Of a DNA stretch of 64,000 nucleotides, positions 7,223 through 17,950 are shown piece after piece (position 1 is the stretch's first letter; the number at the start of each line of letters is the position of its first letter). The position numbers and the translations under genes were made by a program. Below the pieces are notes generated by a model. That model worked only from the letters and a program-made list of their open reading frames with translations. It was not told where the DNA came from and ran no database searches. The stretch comes from Erythrobacter sp. (lineage in GTDB: Bacteria > Pseudomonadota > Alphaproteobacteria > Sphingomonadales > Sphingomonadaceae), in NCBI GenBank assembly GCA_009993635.1, contig JAACTC010000008.1, positions 340,809 through 404,808 of the forward strand. The letters are read 5' to 3'.

Positions 7223-10200
7223 ATGAACTTCCGCAACATATCCGCATGGTCCATCCGCAACCCGGTCATTCCGCTGGTGCTGTTCACCGCGTTGCTGTTT
7301 GCGGGCCTGCTCAGCTTTTCGCAGATGGATGTGGTCAACAATCCGGAAGTCGAATTTCCGGCGGTTAACGTAAATATCTCGCAGCCCGGCGCCGCGCCGA
7401 CCGAGATCGAGAACCAGATCACGCAGCTGGTCGAATCCGCCGTGCGCTCCATCAACGGCGTGAAGACGATCAATTCCACCGCGTCGGAAGGCAGCTCCAG
7501 CACCTTCATCGAATTCGAGATCGGCACCGATCCCGACGATGCGGTTTCCGAAGTGACCAGCGCGATCAACACGGTGCGTGGATCGCTGCCGGACGGGATT
7601 CTGGAACCGCGGGTCAGCAAGCAGGAAATTTCCGGCGGCTTCCTGGGCATCTACGCGGTCGAAGCGGACGATATGACGCTGGAACAGCTCAGCTGGTTCA
7701 TCGACGATGTCGTGGCCAAGCGGCTGCTGGGCGTGGAAGGCATGGCCGAGGTCAATCGCTTTGCCGGGGTCGACCGCGAGATCGAGGTGATCCTCGACCC
7801 GCAGAAGATCCAGTCCTACGGCGTGACCGCCAGCCAGCTGAACAATGTGCTGCGGCAGAACAATCTGAACGCCGCCGGCGGCGCCGCAGAGGTTGGCGGT
7901 ACGCGCCAGTCTGTGCGCGTGCTCGGCAACAGCCAGGATGCCTACGCCCTGTCGCAGCAGCAGATTCAGCTGGGCGACGGGCGCACGATCAAGCTGGCGG
8001 ACGTCGCCACCGTGCGCGACGGGTTTTCCGAGCAGACGTCGATCAGCAAGGTGCGTGACAAGGAAGTGGTCAACTTCGCCATGTCGCGCGCCAAGGGTGC
8101 GTCCGACGTCTCCACCTTCCACGGCGCGCTCGAAGAAATCGAGAAGATCGAGGCGGAAAACCCCGGAGTGCGCTTCATCCAGCTGTTCGACACGGTGAAA
8201 TATACCGAGGAACAGTACGAAAGCTCGATGGCGATGATGATCGAGGGCGCGCTGCTCGCGGTGGTCGTCGTGTTCTTCTTCCTGCGCGACTGGCGGGCGA
8301 CGTTCATTTCCGCGGTCGCCATCCCGCTCTCGGCGATCCCGACCTTCTGGTTCATGGACTTGCTCGGCTTCAACCTGAATGCCCTGTCGCTGCTGGCGCT
8401 TGCGCTGGTCGCAGGCGTGCTGGTCGATGATGCGATCGTGGAGGTCGAGAACATCGTCAGACACATGCGGATGAACAAGAACGCCTATCAGGCGTCGATC
8501 GACGCGGCGGACGAGATCGGCCTGCCCGTGGTCGCGACCAGTTTCTGCATCGTGGCGGTGTTTCTGCCCGTCGGCCTGATGCCGGGCATTTCGGGCCAGT
8601 TCTTCAAGAATTTCGGGATCACCGTGGTGATCGCGGTGCTGATGTCACTGGCGGTCGCGCGCATGATAACGCCGATGCTCGCCGCGTACTTCCTACAGTC
8701 GAAGGGCCATGCGAGCCATGGCGAAGGCCCGGTGATGGACCGCTACATGGGCATCCTTCACTGGACGCTCGAACGCGGCAAGATGCTTCGCCGCCGCGAA
8801 GGGATCGAACCGCCGAAGAAGCGTTTCCTCTATCTGCCGGCATTGCTGGCGACGACTTTGCTGCTGATCGTGGTCACGGCCTTCGTGTTTTTCACGGCGA
8901 ACTCGCTGCTGGGCGGGCTCGGCCTTGCCCAGAAGGTCGGCAGCGCAGTCGCGTCCTCACCCGATTCCATCGCGGGCACATTCTACAACCGCATCGTCGG
9001 CATCGTGGAAATGGCGCTGGCCACGGTGGTCGCCTTTGCCGCCGGCTGGATCTTGCTGAAGGCGCTTGGTTTCCTGATCAGCCTGTTCGGCCACCGCGTG
9101 CGCGACGTCTGGCGCTATCTCGAAGCGCGCTTCTACGATCACCGCGTCTGGATGGTGATGATCGGCTATTTCGCGCTGCTGCTCACCGTGCAGCTGTTCA
9201 TGAGCGTGCCCAGCCAGTTCCAGCCCAACGTCGATAGCGACAGTAGCCAAGTCCAGATCGATATGGTCCCCGGAACCACACTGGAGGACACCGAAGAGGT
9301 GGCCGACCGCGTTGCCGCGCTGCTGTACGAGCAGCCCGAAGTCGTTCGCGCGCTGGAACGGGTGCGGATGGGCAGCGCGACGCTCTACGTTACCCTGTCG
9401 CCCGATCGCGAACGCAGCTCGATTCAGTTCGAACGGCAACTTGCGCCCGAGCTGGCGAAGATCCCCGATGCCCGCGTGCGATTCCAGTCTCAGCAGGGCG
9501 GCGGCGGCGGCAGTGGTCGCGACATCACCGTGATGCTGGCCGGGTCCGACCCCGCGCAGCTTGAGCAGGTCGCCTCCGATTTGGTCGAGCAGATGAAGGG
9601 GCTGGATATGCTAGTCTCCCCGCGCATCAACGCCGATCTCACCCGGCCCGAACTGATCATCGAGCCGCGGCCCGATCTGGCGGCCGATCTGGGCGTGTCG
9701 ACGATCGCGCTGAGCCAGACCATCCGCATCGCGACCCTGGGGGAAATCGAGCAGAATGCGGCGAAGTTCTCGCTGTCGGACCGCCAGATCCCGATCCGCG
9801 TGAAGCTGCCCGAAACGTCTCGCGAGAGCCTGACCACGATCGAGAACCTGCCGGTGCCTACCCTTCGCGGGGGTACCGTTCCGCTCAACCGGGTGGCCGA
9901 TATCCGCTTCGGTTCCGGCCCGACCGCGATCCAGCGGTACAACCAGAGCCGCCGCATCCTGGTCGGTGCGGATCTCGCCGAAGGGGTTGTGACGGGCGAG
10001 GCGCGCGCGCAGATAGAGCAGCTGCCCGTGCTTCAGGATCTGCCTGCAGGCGTCACGCGTGACGCGGTGGGCGAGGAAGAGTTCCAGAACGAGCTGATGC
10101 GCAACCTCGGCATCGCGATTCCCACCGGCGTGCTGCTGGTCTTCGCGGTGCTCGTGCTGCTGTACAAGCGGTTGATGAGCCCGCTGGTCAACATGACCAG

Positions 10201-10699
10201 TCTCGCGCTCGCACCGCTGGGCGGCATCCTCCTGGTATGGCTGGTCGGCCAGCCGCAGACCATGCCGGTCTATATCGGGGTGCTGCTGTTGCTGGGAATT
10301 GTCTCAAAGAACTCGATCCTGCTGATCGACTTCGCGATCGAGGCGATGGACGAGGGGCGCGACAAGATGGAAGCGATCCTCGATGCGGGCCACAAGCGTG
10401 CACAGCCCATCGTGATGACCACTTTCGCGATGACCGCGGGCATGGTGCCGACCGCGCTTTCCGGCGTGCTTGGCTCGGGCGATGGCGCATGGCGCGCGCC
10501 GATGGGTACGATGGTGATCGGCGGGCTGGTGGTATCCACCCTCCTGACGCTGATGATCGTGCCCGCCGGGTTCAGCCTGGCCGATGGCTTCGAGAAGCGC
10601 GTCGGCCCCTGGCTGCGCAACCGGATGCTCAGCTATCGTCCGGGTGACGACGAGGCGGATCGCGCCGGCCGGGCAGCGGAGCCGGCACCCGCCGAGTGA
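7223..10699 (+). CDS. RND family (HAE1-type) efflux pump with an extra membrane insertion
   Basis: At 1158 residues this is about 100 longer than typical AcrB-type pumps. The proton relay is intact: adjacent Asp402-Asp403 in [13 protein letters not shown] (helix 4) and Lys1029 in [11 protein letters not shown] (helix 10). Two periplasmic porter domains flank the membrane halves in the usual order. Odd: between the helix-6 region and helix 7, about residues 534-624, there are two additional long hydrophobic segments ([20 protein letters not shown] and a second around [16 protein letters not shown]) that account for the excess length. It is translated with the adaptor upstream, and its stop overlaps the next GTG start. 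Substrates are unknown. Confidence 0.92.
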   Translation: MNFRNISAWSIRNPVIPLVLFTALLFAGLLSFSQMDVVNNPEVEFPAVNVNISQPGAAPTEIENQITQLVESAVRSINGVKTINSTASEGSSSTFIEFEIGTDPDDAVSEVTSAINTVRGSLPDGILEPRVSKQEISGGFLGIYAVEADDMTLEQLSWFIDDVVAKRLLGVEGMAEVNRFAGVDREIEVILDPQKIQSYGVTASQLNNVLRQNNLNAAGGAAEVGGTRQSVRVLGNSQDAYALSQQQIQLGDGRTIKLADVATVRDGFSEQTSISKVRDKEVVNFAMSRAKGASDVSTFHGALEEIEKIEAENPGVRFIQLFDTVKYTEEQYESSMAMMIEGALLAVVVVFFFLRDWRATFISAVAIPLSAIPTFWFMDLLGFNLNALSLLALALVAGVLVDDAIVEVENIVRHMRMNKNAYQASIDAADEIGLPVVATSFCIVAVFLPVGLMPGISGQFFKNFGITVVIAVLMSLAVARMITPMLAAYFLQSKGHASHGEGPVMDRYMGILHWTLERGKMLRRREGIEPPKKRFLYLPALLATTLLLIVVTAFVFFTANSLLGGLGLAQKVGSAVASSPDSIAGTFYNRIVGIVEMALATVVAFAAGWILLKALGFLISLFGHRVRDVWRYLEARFYDHRVWMVMIGYFALLLTVQLFMSVPSQFQPNVDSDSSQVQIDMVPGTTLEDTEEVADRVAALLYEQPEVVRALERVRMGSATLYVTLSPDRERSSIQFERQLAPELAKIPDARVRFQSQQGGGGGSGRDITVMLAGSDPAQLEQVASDLVEQMKGLDMLVSPRINADLTRPELIIEPRPDLAADLGVSTIALSQTIRIATLGEIEQNAAKFSLSDRQIPIRVKLPETSRESLTTIENLPVPTLRGGTVPLNRVADIRFGSGPTAIQRYNQSRRILVGADLAEGVVTGEARAQIEQLPVLQDLPAGVTRDAVGEEEFQNELMRNLGIAIPTGVLLVFAVLVLLYKRLMSPLVNMTSLALAPLGGILLVWLVGQPQTMPVYIGVLLLLGIVSKNSILLIDFAIEAMDEGRDKMEAILDAGHKRAQPIVMTTFAMTAGMVPTALSGVLGSGDGAWRAPMGTMVIGGLVVSTLLTLMIVPAGFSLADGFEKRVGPWLRNRMLSYRPGDDEADRAGRAAEPAPAE

Positions 10700-11994
10700 C
10701 GCGCACGCCGGCCCCTCGCTCCGCCGACCCGATGCGATTGGCCGCCGGGGCCGGTCCGGATCGGGCGCGGGGGATGCGTCGAACAGCCACCGCGATGCTG
10801 GTGCTGATGGCGGCGGTGTTCACCGCCAGCCACATGCTGATGGGCGCCTATCCCGAATGGAGCACCGGCCTTGGCTACGTTAATGCCTTTGCCGAAGCCG
10901 CAATGGTCGGCGGGCTGGCCGACTGGTTCGCGGTGACCGCGCTGTTCCGCCACCCGCTGGGCGTGCCGATCCCGCACACCGCGATCATACCGAAGAAGAA
11001 GGATCGCATCGCGGACACCATGGCGCAGTTCCTGCGCGAAAATTTCCTCACCCCATCGGTGGTCGCCCGGCGTATGCGGCGGATGAACGTGGCGGCGTCC
11101 GCAGGCCAGTTCCTGGTCAACCGCGAGGGCGGAGAGCGTTCGCGCTTCATGGGCGGCGGGGCGGAGCTGATTGCCGAGGTGCTCGAATCGCTCGATCCCG
11201 AACGGCTGGGCCTGCGGGTGCGCGCCGGGCTCGCCGGTCAGCTGGGCAAGGTCGAACTGGCCCCACTGCTGGGCGGAATGCTCGAGAACCTGATTGCCGA
11301 TGGCCGTCACCGGCCATTGCTCGACGGATTGATCCGCTGGGCGGGGCTGACGCTGGAGGATAACGAGGAGGCCGTGCGCGAGATAATCCGCAGCCGCGCC
11401 AACTCGGTACTGCGCTGGACCGGACTGGACAGCCGTATTTCCAGCTCCGTGCTCGATGGCGTGTACCGCCTGCTGGCCGAAGTGCTGATCGATCCCGACC
11501 ACCCGATGCGCGGCAAGATCGACGCCGCGCTGATCAAGCTTGCCACCCAGCTCAAGACCGATCCCGAAATGCAGGCCAAGGTCGAGGCGGTGAAGATGGA
11601 CCTGCTGGAAAATCCCGCGCTGGCCGACTGGTGGATGGGGGTGTGGGAGCGTATTCGCCGATCCCTGATCGCGCGCGCGCGCGATCCGCAAAGCCAGCTG
11701 GGCGGCGAAATGCGCGAGGCCGCACGCGAGATCGGCCTCGCCTTGCAGGCCGACCCCCGGTTGCAGGCCCAGATCAACCGTTTCGCCCGGCGTACCGCGG
11801 TAGGCATGACCTCACGCTACGGCGCGCAGATCGTGGCGCTGGTATCCGAAACGGTGAAACGCTGGGATGCGGGGACGGTGACCGACCGGATCGAGAGCGC
11901 CGTGGGCCGCGACCTGCAGTTCATTCGCATCAACGGCACGCTGGTGGGCGGACTTGTCGGCATCACGCTGCACGCGATCGTCGAGGTGATTTGA
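10696..11994 (+). CDS. DUF445 family membrane protein
   Basis: This 432-residue protein belongs to DUF445 (YjiN-like): an N-terminal hydrophobic hairpin containing GLADWFAVTALFRHPLG, then HTAIIPKKKDRIADTMAQFL, a long helical middle and a C-terminal membrane segment (GTLVGGLVGITLHAIVEVI). GGLADWFAVTALFR and IPKKKDRIA are the family signatures. The function is not established. The GTG at 10696 overlaps the TGA of the pump gene, so translation is coupled, suggesting membership in the efflux operon. The start could also be an internal ATG (MRRTATAM), which would remove about 26 basic residues. Confidence 0.85.
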   Translation: MTRTPAPRSADPMRLAAGAGPDRARGMRRTATAMLVLMAAVFTASHMLMGAYPEWSTGLGYVNAFAEAAMVGGLADWFAVTALFRHPLGVPIPHTAIIPKKKDRIADTMAQFLRENFLTPSVVARRMRRMNVAASAGQFLVNREGGERSRFMGGGAELIAEVLESLDPERLGLRVRAGLAGQLGKVELAPLLGGMLENLIADGRHRPLLDGLIRWAGLTLEDNEEAVREIIRSRANSVLRWTGLDSRISSSVLDGVYRLLAEVLIDPDHPMRGKIDAALIKLATQLKTDPEMQAKVEAVKMDLLENPALADWWMGVWERIRRSLIARARDPQSQLGGEMREAAREIGLALQADPRLQAQINRFARRTAVGMTSRYGAQIVALVSETVKRWDAGTVTDRIESAVGRDLQFIRINGTLVGGLVGITLHAIVEVI

Positions 11995-12314
11995 AAGGCG
12001 AAGCGACCCGCTACCGAGCGATCTGAAACTAACTTCAAGCGTGTTTCGAGGCGCAAGTCCTCGATGGCGGGCCCTGCTGCTGTCATCATATACCCGTCGC
12101 CGGGCTCGTACTGGTCGATTACCAGTATAACGCGATCCTCGCCGTCTCCGAAGAACCGGGTAAGGCGGCAGCTGTCTTCGGAATAGTTAAGATTTCAGAC
12201 AGACGATGGCTGGAGAACCGTCGGCTCGCGCTTTGCGCTCGCGCCGGTTGCAAAAACCGCCGAGGCGACCATCGTCACCCCGGCGGCTGCAAGTGCTTTT
12301 TTTCGAATGATCAT
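11995..12314 (-). pseudogene. Broken secreted-protein gene (signal peptide plus in-frame TGA, 3' end lost)
   Basis: Read leftward from an ATG at 12314, the frame encodes a clear signal peptide (MIIRKKALAAAGVTMVASAV, then FATGASA) and 39 residues before a TGA at 12197-12195. The same frame then continues with protein-like sequence: NLNYSEDSCRLTRFFGDGED and VILVIDQYEPGDGYMMT. This resembles secreted proteins I recall from sphingomonads, where a Trp commonly precedes the N-x-x-Y segment, so TGG to TGA is a likely lesion. Homology-like sequence fades near 12000, where the frame runs into the end of the DUF445 gene in antisense. The gene thus looks both nonsense-mutated and 3'-truncated. It fills most of the gap 11995-12367. 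Confidence 0.7.
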
Positions 12315-12367
12315 GACCGTGAAAAGTGTCGCCCGGTCATTACGCAATCAAGTCATTGATCGCGCGA

Positions 12368-13297
12368 TCAAAGCTTCTCGGTCAGCTCCGGCACGGCCTT
12401 GAACAGGTCGGCGACCAGGCCGATGTCCGCGACCTGGAAGATCGGCGCGTCCTCGTCCTTATTGATCGCGATGATCACCTTGGAGTCCTTCATGCCCGCC
12501 AAGTGCTGGATCGCACCCGAAATGCCGATCGCGAAATAGGCTTCGGGGGCCACGATCTTGCCGGTCTGCCCGACTTGGTAATCATTGGGCACATAGCCTG
12601 CGTCGACCGCCGCGCGGCTCGCGCCGATCGCCGCGCCCAGCTTGTCCGCGAGCGGGGTGATGTATTCCTCGAACGTCTCGGCGTCCTTCAGAGCGCGCCC
12701 ACCCGAAACGACCACGCTTGCGCTGGTCAATTCAGGGCGCTCGCTCTCGGCCAGTTCGCGGCTGACGAATTCCGAAGAGCCCGCGTTGCCGGTGGTGTCC
12801 ACCGCTTCCACGGTGCCGCTGCCGCCTTCGGCCTCGGCCTTGTCGAACGCGGTGCCGCGCACGGTCAGCACCAGCTTGTCTTCGGTGCTTTCGACCGTGG
12901 CGATGGCGTTGCCCGCGTAGATGGGGCGGGTGAAGGTCTTGTCGCCCTCCACGCTCATCACTTCGGAAATCTGCATCACGTCGAGCAGCGCGGCGACGCG
13001 CGGGGCGATGTTCTTGCCGGTGGTGGTGGCGGGCGCGACGAAGGCATCGTGATCCGCCATAAGTTTGGCGGCGAGCGGCGCGATGTTCTCCGCCAACATG
13101 TCTTTGTATGCCTCGTCATCGGCGAGGTGGACCTTGCCCACGCCCGCGATCTTGGCGGCGGCATCGGCCACGCCCTGGCAGCCTGCACCTGCGACCAGCA
13201 GATGCACTTCGCCGAGCTTCGATGCGGCGGTGACGGCCGCGAGCGTCGCGTCCTTCAGGTCTTCGTTGTCGTGTTCGACCAGAACCAGAGTTTTCAT
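12368..13297 (-). CDS. etfA: Electron transfer flavoprotein, alpha subunit
   Basis: A 309-residue FixB/EtfA subunit. With EtfB it forms a FAD- and AMP-containing heterodimer that carries electrons from acyl-CoA and other dehydrogenases to ETF-quinone oxidoreductase. The C-terminal FAD domain is evident: [29 protein letters not shown] and [21 protein letters not shown], then [21 protein letters not shown]. The N-terminal domain starts [10 protein letters not shown]. It lies 51 bases after etfB, in one operon. A 16-base perfect palindrome spans its stop codon. Confidence 0.95.
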   Translation of the reverse strand: MKTLVLVEHDNEDLKDATLAAVTAASKLGEVHLLVAGAGCQGVADAAAKIAGVGKVHLADDEAYKDMLAENIAPLAAKLMADHDAFVAPATTTGKNIAPRVAALLDVMQISEVMSVEGDKTFTRPIYAGNAIATVESTEDKLVLTVRGTAFDKAEAEGGSGTVEAVDTTGNAGSSEFVSRELAESERPELTSASVVVSGGRALKDAETFEEYITPLADKLGAAIGASRAAVDAGYVPNDYQVGQTGKIVAPEAYFAIGISGAIQHLAGMKDSKVIIAINKDEDAPIFQVADIGLVADLFKAVPELTEKL

Positions 13298-13348
13298 GTT
13301 CTTACCTCAATTTCCATAAACCGCGATCGGATGCCAATCGGGCACCGA

Positions 13349-14095
13349 TCAGGCGATCCCGAGCGCCTTGATCTTGGCGACCAGCGCATCGACATCCTCG
13401 ACCTTTTCACCGGCCTGCCGCACGGGCGGCTCGGCGACCTTGAGGGTCTTGAGGCGCGGTGCGGTGTCAACGCCGAAATCGGCCGGGCTCTTGGTGTCGA
13501 GCGGCTTCTTCTTCGCCTTCATGATGTTGGGCAGCGATGCATAACGCGGCTCGTTCAGCCGCAGGTCGGTGGTGACGATCGCGGGCAGCGTCAGCTTGAC
13601 CGTTTCCAGACCGCCATCGACTTCGCGCTTCACGGTAACCGAGTCCCCGTCGAGCGTGATGGTGTTGGCAAAGGTGCCCTGCGGCCGGTCGAGCAGCGCA
13701 GCGAGCATCTGGCCCGTCTGGTTGCTGTCATCCGAAATCGACTGTTTGCCCAGCAGCACGAGGCCGGGCTGTTCTTCTTCGACGATGGCCTTGAGGATCT
13801 TGGCAACCGCGAGCGGCTCCAGATCGTCATCGGTCTCGACCAGGATCGCGCGGTCGGCACCCATGGCCAGCGCGGTGCGCAGAGTTTCCTGCGCCTTTGC
13901 CGGGCCGATCGACACGGCGATAATCTCTTCGGCATTGCCCGCTTCCTTGATCCGGATCGCTTCCTCGACCGCAATCTCGTCGAACGGGTTCATGCTCATC
14001 TTGACGTTGGCGAGGTCGACACCGGAGCCATCGGCCTTGACGCGTGGCTTCACGTTGTAATCGATCACCCGCTTGACGGGCACGAGTATCTTCAT
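13349..14095 (-). CDS. etfB: Electron transfer flavoprotein, beta subunit
   Basis: This 248-residue FixA/EtfB subunit starts [20 protein letters not shown]. The signature segment [20 protein letters not shown] followed by [20 protein letters not shown], and the AMP-binding [18 protein letters not shown] and [17 protein letters not shown] motifs, are present. I chose the ATG at 14095 because it gives the standard N-terminus; the frame remains open further upstream without family similarity. It is first in the etfBA operon. Its upstream gap (14096-14337) is shared with the divergent exoD gene. Confidence 0.95.
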   Translation of the reverse strand: MKILVPVKRVIDYNVKPRVKADGSGVDLANVKMSMNPFDEIAVEEAIRIKEAGNAEEIIAVSIGPAKAQETLRTALAMGADRAILVETDDDLEPLAVAKILKAIVEEEQPGLVLLGKQSISDDSNQTGQMLAALLDRPQGTFANTITLDGDSVTVKREVDGGLETVKLTLPAIVTTDLRLNEPRYASLPNIMKAKKKPLDTKSPADFGVDTAPRLKTLKVAEPPVRQAGEKVEDVDALVAKIKALGIA

Positions 14096-14337
14096 CGGTA
14101 GTCCTTTCCCATGGATTGACCGGCTGCTCCCTGATCGGGCGCCGCAGAATGCTTCGTTATTCCAACCGTTGGGGGCGGTGTTGCGTTCCGGAAACAGCGT
14201 CGTCAAGGGCGCGAACGCTGGCGGGCCAAGGCGTAGCGTAAGGTCGGCTGCGGCTTGCGGCGATGGAGCCTGCGCAAGCCTTTGCGAATCATGTTAAAGC
14301 CACCGGAACCTCCATCATCCAGGGCGCTTGATCGGAT

Positions 14338-14964
14338 ATGGCCGACACACCGAAAAACGTTTGCGGAATTCTCGATTCACTGACCGAGATCGGCGATCAG
14401 CAGGATCGCGTGTCGATCGGCGACATCGTCGAGGCGTTCGGCAGCCGGTCCTACGGGCCGGTTCTGCTGGTGCCCGCGCTGATCGGCATTTCTCCGATCG
14501 GCGGCATTCCGGGTGTGCCGACTTTCCTTGCGGTCACCCTGCTGCTGATCGCGGTGCAGCTGGTGTTCGGCAAGGATCACCTGTGGCTGCCAGGCATCCT
14601 GAAGAACCGGTCCGTCGAAGGCGAAAAGCTGGCGAACGCGGCGGAAGACATGGAGGGCGTGGCCAAATGGATGGACAAGATATTCCACGGCCGGCTGGAG
14701 ATTTTCACCGGACCCACCGCCGGTCGGATCGCGGCGGGAGTGATCGCGCTTCTATGCTTCGCGGTTCCGCCGCTGGAATTCCTGCCCTTTGCAGTCGTGC
14801 TGCCGATGGCGGTGATCGCGGCGTTCGGTATTGCGCTGACCGTGCGCGACGGACTGCTGATGCTGGTCGCGTTCCTCGGCAGCGGAGGCGCGTTCTATCT
14901 GCTCGTCACCCAAGTGCTGATGGGCGGCGGCGGTTCGGGTGGGGGCAGCGGCGGCATGTTCTAG
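14338..14964 (+). CDS. ExoD family exopolysaccharide synthesis protein
   Basis: This 208-residue membrane protein matches ExoD (PF06055). Family features are the N-terminal [20 protein letters not shown], the [19 protein letters not shown] loop, a central [16 protein letters not shown] and a cluster of C-terminal membrane helices. ExoD was first found in Sinorhizobium mutants affected in exopolysaccharide and alkali tolerance; its biochemistry is unclear. The C-terminus is a glycine/serine-rich tail ([11 protein letters not shown]). It is divergent from etfB, alone on its strand, and convergent with sucC. Confidence 0.88.
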   Translation: MADTPKNVCGILDSLTEIGDQQDRVSIGDIVEAFGSRSYGPVLLVPALIGISPIGGIPGVPTFLAVTLLLIAVQLVFGKDHLWLPGILKNRSVEGEKLANAAEDMEGVAKWMDKIFHGRLEIFTGPTAGRIAAGVIALLCFAVPPLEFLPFAVVLPMAVIAAFGIALTVRDGLLMLVAFLGSGGAFYLLVTQVLMGGGGSGGGSGGMF

Positions 14965-14992
14965 CCGGCCACCGCCCCACAGCCCGTAAGGC

Positions 14993-16192
14993 TTAACCGG
15001 CCTTTTTGACCTCGGCCACGATCTTGCGGGCGGCGTCGCCCAGATCGTCTGCCGGCACGATGGCCAGCCCGGAATTGGCGAGTATTTCCTTGCCCTTCTC
15101 GACGTTGGTGCCTTCGAGGCGGACCACCAGCGGAACCTGGATGTTCACTTCCTTGGCCGCCGCGACGATGCCTTCGGCAATCACGTCGCACTTCATGATC
15201 CCGCCGAAGATGTTGACGAGGATGCCCTCGACCGCCGGGTCCTTCAGGATCAGCTTGAACGCCGCAGTCACCTTCTCCTTGTTGGCGCCGCCGCCGACGT
15301 CGAGGAAGTTGGCCGGGAACGCGCCGTTGAGCTTGATGATGTCCATCGTCGCCATGGCGAGGCCGGCGCCGTTGACCATGCAGCCGATATTGCCGTCCAG
15401 CTTGATGTAGGCGAGGTCGTATTCGCTCGCTTCGACCTCCGCTTCATCTTCCTCGGTGACGTCGCGCAGCGTCTCGACTTCCTTCTGGCGATACATCGCG
15501 TTCGAATCGAAGCTCATCTTGGTGTCGAGCACCAGCAGGTTGCCATCTTCGGTTTCGACCAGCGGATTGATTTCCAGCATCGCGCAGTCATAGGCGAGGA
15601 AGGCTTCGTATAGCTGCTTCGACAGCTTCTGCGCCTGCTTGTTGAGATCGCCTTCCAGCTTCAGCGCGAAGGCCACTGCGCGCCCGTGGTGCGGCATGAA
15701 GCCCTGCGCCGGGTCGATGGTGATGGTGGTGATCCGCTCGGGCGTTTCGTGCGCAACGGTTTCGATGTCCATCCCGCCTTCGGTGCTGGCAACCATCGCG
15801 ACCTGGCCGCTCGCCCGATCGACCAGCAGGGCAAGGTAATATTCCTTGGCGATGTCGACACCGTCGGTGACGTAAAGGCGGTTCACTTCCTTGCCCGCAT
15901 CGCCCGTCTGCACGGTGACCAGCGTGTTGCCGAGCATTTCGCGCGCGCTGGCTTCGACTTCCTCGATCGACTTGGCGAGTCGCACGCCGCCCTTGGCGTC
16001 CGGGCCCAGTTCCTTGAACTTGCCCTTGCCGCGGCCGCCTGCATGGATCTGCGCCTTCACGACGTAGAGCGGGCCGGGGAGGGTCTTGGCGGCCTCTACC
16101 GCCTCTTCAACGCTCAGCGCGGCGACCCCGGCGGGGATCGCGATGCCGTGTTCTTTGAGCAGTTCCTTGGCCTGGTATTCGTGAATATTCAT
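14993..16192 (-). CDS. sucC: Succinyl-CoA synthetase (ADP-forming), beta subunit
   Basis: A 399-residue ATP-grasp subunit of the TCA-cycle enzyme that converts succinyl-CoA to succinate with ATP formation. It starts [36 protein letters not shown] is the nucleotide-binding loop, [19 protein letters not shown] is the grasp region, and [16 protein letters not shown] is the power-helix and phosphohistidine-contact segment. sucD is not next to it in this window (the gene to the right is on the other strand), so the alpha subunit must lie elsewhere. The chosen ATG gives the canonical N-terminus; the frame stays open upstream. Confidence 0.96.
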   Translation of the reverse strand: MNIHEYQAKELLKEHGIAIPAGVAALSVEEAVEAAKTLPGPLYVVKAQIHAGGRGKGKFKELGPDAKGGVRLAKSIEEVEASAREMLGNTLVTVQTGDAGKEVNRLYVTDGVDIAKEYYLALLVDRASGQVAMVASTEGGMDIETVAHETPERITTITIDPAQGFMPHHGRAVAFALKLEGDLNKQAQKLSKQLYEAFLAYDCAMLEINPLVETEDGNLLVLDTKMSFDSNAMYRQKEVETLRDVTEEDEAEVEASEYDLAYIKLDGNIGCMVNGAGLAMATMDIIKLNGAFPANFLDVGGGANKEKVTAAFKLILKDPAVEGILVNIFGGIMKCDVIAEGIVAAAKEVNIQVPLVVRLEGTNVEKGKEILANSGLAIVPADDLGDAARKIVAEVKKAG

Positions 16193-16308
16193 GGGCGCCT
16201 GCGTCCTTCGTGCATCAAAAAGGGGTGGGATGGTTTGCGATGCGCCTAAGCATGGTTGCACGCGCTTGAAAAGGGCGCTGGCACCGCGCACATCACGCCA
16301 ACACCACG

Positions 16309-17106
16309 ATGATAGACTATTCCCGCCTCGATGCGATCGTTCGCGAAGCAGGGCTGATCGCCATGTCCTCATGGCCCGGCGCGGGCCACAGCGTGCGCAG
16401 CTGGGACAAGGGCACCAACGATCCGGTGTGCGAGGCGGACATCGCAGTGGACGACTTCCTGCAGCGCGAACTGTCCGCCCTGCTGCCCAGCGCGGGCTGG
16501 CTGTCCGAGGAAACCGCAGATCAGGCCGAGCGGCTGGACGATCGGCTGGTGTGGGTGGTCGACCCGATAGATGGCACGCGCGATTTTATCAGGGGGCGTG
16601 CGGGCTGGGCGGTCTCGGTTGCGCTGGTATCCTCGGGCCGTCCGCTGATCGCGCTGCTCGAAGCGCCGGCGCGCAGCGAACGCTGGCTGGCGACCGCCGG
16701 GCAGGGCGCGACGCTCAATGGAGAGCGCCTTGCCGCGTCCAGGCGCAAAGTGCTGGAGGGCGCGCGCATCCCCGCCGCCGATCTCGCGCAGGCGGACAAG
16801 CTTTTCGATTCGGTCGATCAGCCCAATGGCATTGCCCTGCGTGCGGCAATGGTTGCGGCCGACCGGGCGGATCTGGTCGCGACGATGCGCTGGGGTTACG
16901 AGTGGGACATTGCCGCCGCCACGCTGATCGCACGCGAGGCCGGTGCGGCGGTCAGCGATATCTTCGGCCAACCGCTCGGCTACAACAAGCGCGATCCCCG
17001 CTGTTTCGGGCTGCTGGTCTGCGCTCCCGGCCTGCAGCAGGCCGCGATCGAGCATTTTGGGCCGCGCGCGCGCGAACGGCTCGGTACGGCGCGCGGGCCG
17101 AAATAG
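16309..17106 (+). CDS. Inositol monophosphatase family protein (CysQ/SuhB-like)
   Basis: This 265-residue Mg-dependent phosphatase has the family motifs: the SEETAD glutamate site, [20 protein letters not shown] as the D-P-I-D-G-T signature, and a late [19 protein letters not shown] with the W-D pair. The family includes inositol-1-phosphatase, histidinol phosphatase (HisN) and 3'(2'),5'-bisphosphate nucleotidase (CysQ). The RDFIRG sequence after the signature is more CysQ- than SuhB-like, but this is not decisive. It is a single gene convergent with the OmpA lipoprotein. Confidence 0.85.
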   Translation: MIDYSRLDAIVREAGLIAMSSWPGAGHSVRSWDKGTNDPVCEADIAVDDFLQRELSALLPSAGWLSEETADQAERLDDRLVWVVDPIDGTRDFIRGRAGWAVSVALVSSGRPLIALLEAPARSERWLATAGQGATLNGERLAASRRKVLEGARIPAADLAQADKLFDSVDQPNGIALRAAMVAADRADLVATMRWGYEWDIAAATLIAREAGAAVSDIFGQPLGYNKRDPRCFGLLVCAPGLQQAAIEHFGPRARERLGTARGPK

Positions 17107-17112
17107 CAGAAA

Positions 17113-17133
17113 GGGGCCGGTGCCCGTGGCCCC
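17113..17133 (+). terminator. Hairpin between convergent genes
   Basis: GGGGCC (17113-17118) pairs with GGCCCC (17128-17133) around a 9-base loop. It lies between the phosphatase and OmpA-lipoprotein stops. No T-run follows on either strand, so termination is only possible, not shown. Confidence 0.3.
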
Positions 17134-17169
17134 GACCCCTTCCGGAAGTCTCAGACGTCTGGCGCGGTC

Positions 17170-17862
17170 TTAGCGGCGCGCTGCGTTGACTTCGTCTTCG
17201 CTGATCGGAACGATCTTGATCTCGACCCGGCGGTTGAGCGGTTCGTTCACGCCGTCGCCGGTGCGAACGCGCAGGTACTGCGGGTCTTCGCCGTAACCAC
17301 GCGTGGCGATGCGCGCGCGCGACACGCCCTGGCTCACCAGATAGTCGGCCACTGCCTGCGCGCGGCGTTCGGACAGATCCTGGTTGTAGCCCGGCTGGCC
17401 GGTCGTGTCGGTGAAGCCGTAGACGTCGATCAGGCTGTTGGGATAGCGGATCATGCTGTCGGCGATCGTGCTCAGCGTGTTGCGGAAGTTCGCATTGATG
17501 TTCGACGAATTGGTCGCGAAAGTCACGCCGTCGGGCAGGCGCACCAGAATCGCGTCCTGATCGCCGATTTCCTCGACATCGACGCCGCTGCCGGCGGTCT
17601 GTTCGTCAAGCTCGCGGATCTGGTCGTCGAACTGGTCGCCGATCACCGCACCGGCGGTGCCGCCGATACCGGCACCGATGATGCGCGCAGCGTCGCCGCC
17701 AATGATGCCACCCAGCAGATAGCCAAGCGTGCCGCCGAGGGCAGCGCCGGCCGCGGTGCGCGAGAAGGTCTGTTCACCGGTGTTGGGATCGGTGACGCAA
17801 GCGGAGGTGCTCACCAGAGCCGCCGCGGCAACCGAGGAGAGAATGATACGGGAGGTTTTCAT
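17170..17862 (-). CDS. OmpA family lipoprotein (YiaD-like) with glycine-zipper segment
   Basis: A 230-residue outer-membrane lipoprotein. Residues 1-22 form a lipoprotein signal with VSTSAC as lipobox. A glycine-zipper stretch (GAALGGTLGYLLGGIIGGDA and following GxxxG repeats) comes next. The C-terminal OmpA peptidoglycan-binding domain has GFTDTTGQPGYNQDLSERRA, GVSRARIATRGYGEDPQYL and NRRVEIKIVP, including the Asp and Arg contacts expected for diaminopimelate binding. The ATG at 17862 sits just before the signal peptide. A perfect EcfG-type promoter lies about 90 bases upstream, suggesting induction in the general stress response. Confidence 0.92.
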   Translation of the reverse strand: MKTSRIILSSVAAAALVSTSACVTDPNTGEQTFSRTAAGAALGGTLGYLLGGIIGGDAARIIGAGIGGTAGAVIGDQFDDQIRELDEQTAGSGVDVEEIGDQDAILVRLPDGVTFATNSSNINANFRNTLSTIADSMIRYPNSLIDVYGFTDTTGQPGYNQDLSERRAQAVADYLVSQGVSRARIATRGYGEDPQYLRVRTGDGVNEPLNRRVEIKIVPISEDEVNAARR

Positions 17863-17950
17863 GTAAGGCTTGTCCCTCTTGTGTGTCGATGGACGAATGT
17901 TTTCGCCCACGTTTCGGGGCTCGCGTTCCACCTACGCTCGCCGCAACCCT

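Noticed and set aside
12326..14101. Plus-strand open frame of about 590 codons opposite etfA and etfB
   Set aside because: The two etf genes are unmistakable; the antisense frame has shadow-type composition and no ribosome-binding site.
14164..14189. EcfG-like GGAAC-N17-GGTT on the minus strand before etfB
   Set aside because: The -10 is GGTT, not CGTT, so it is below the standard used for the two accepted promoters.
14965..15007. Possible terminator of exoD: GCCGG/CCGGC stem with TTTTT
   Set aside because: The stem is 5 bp with a 28-base loop, and the T-run is the Lys-Lys codons of sucC read in antisense.
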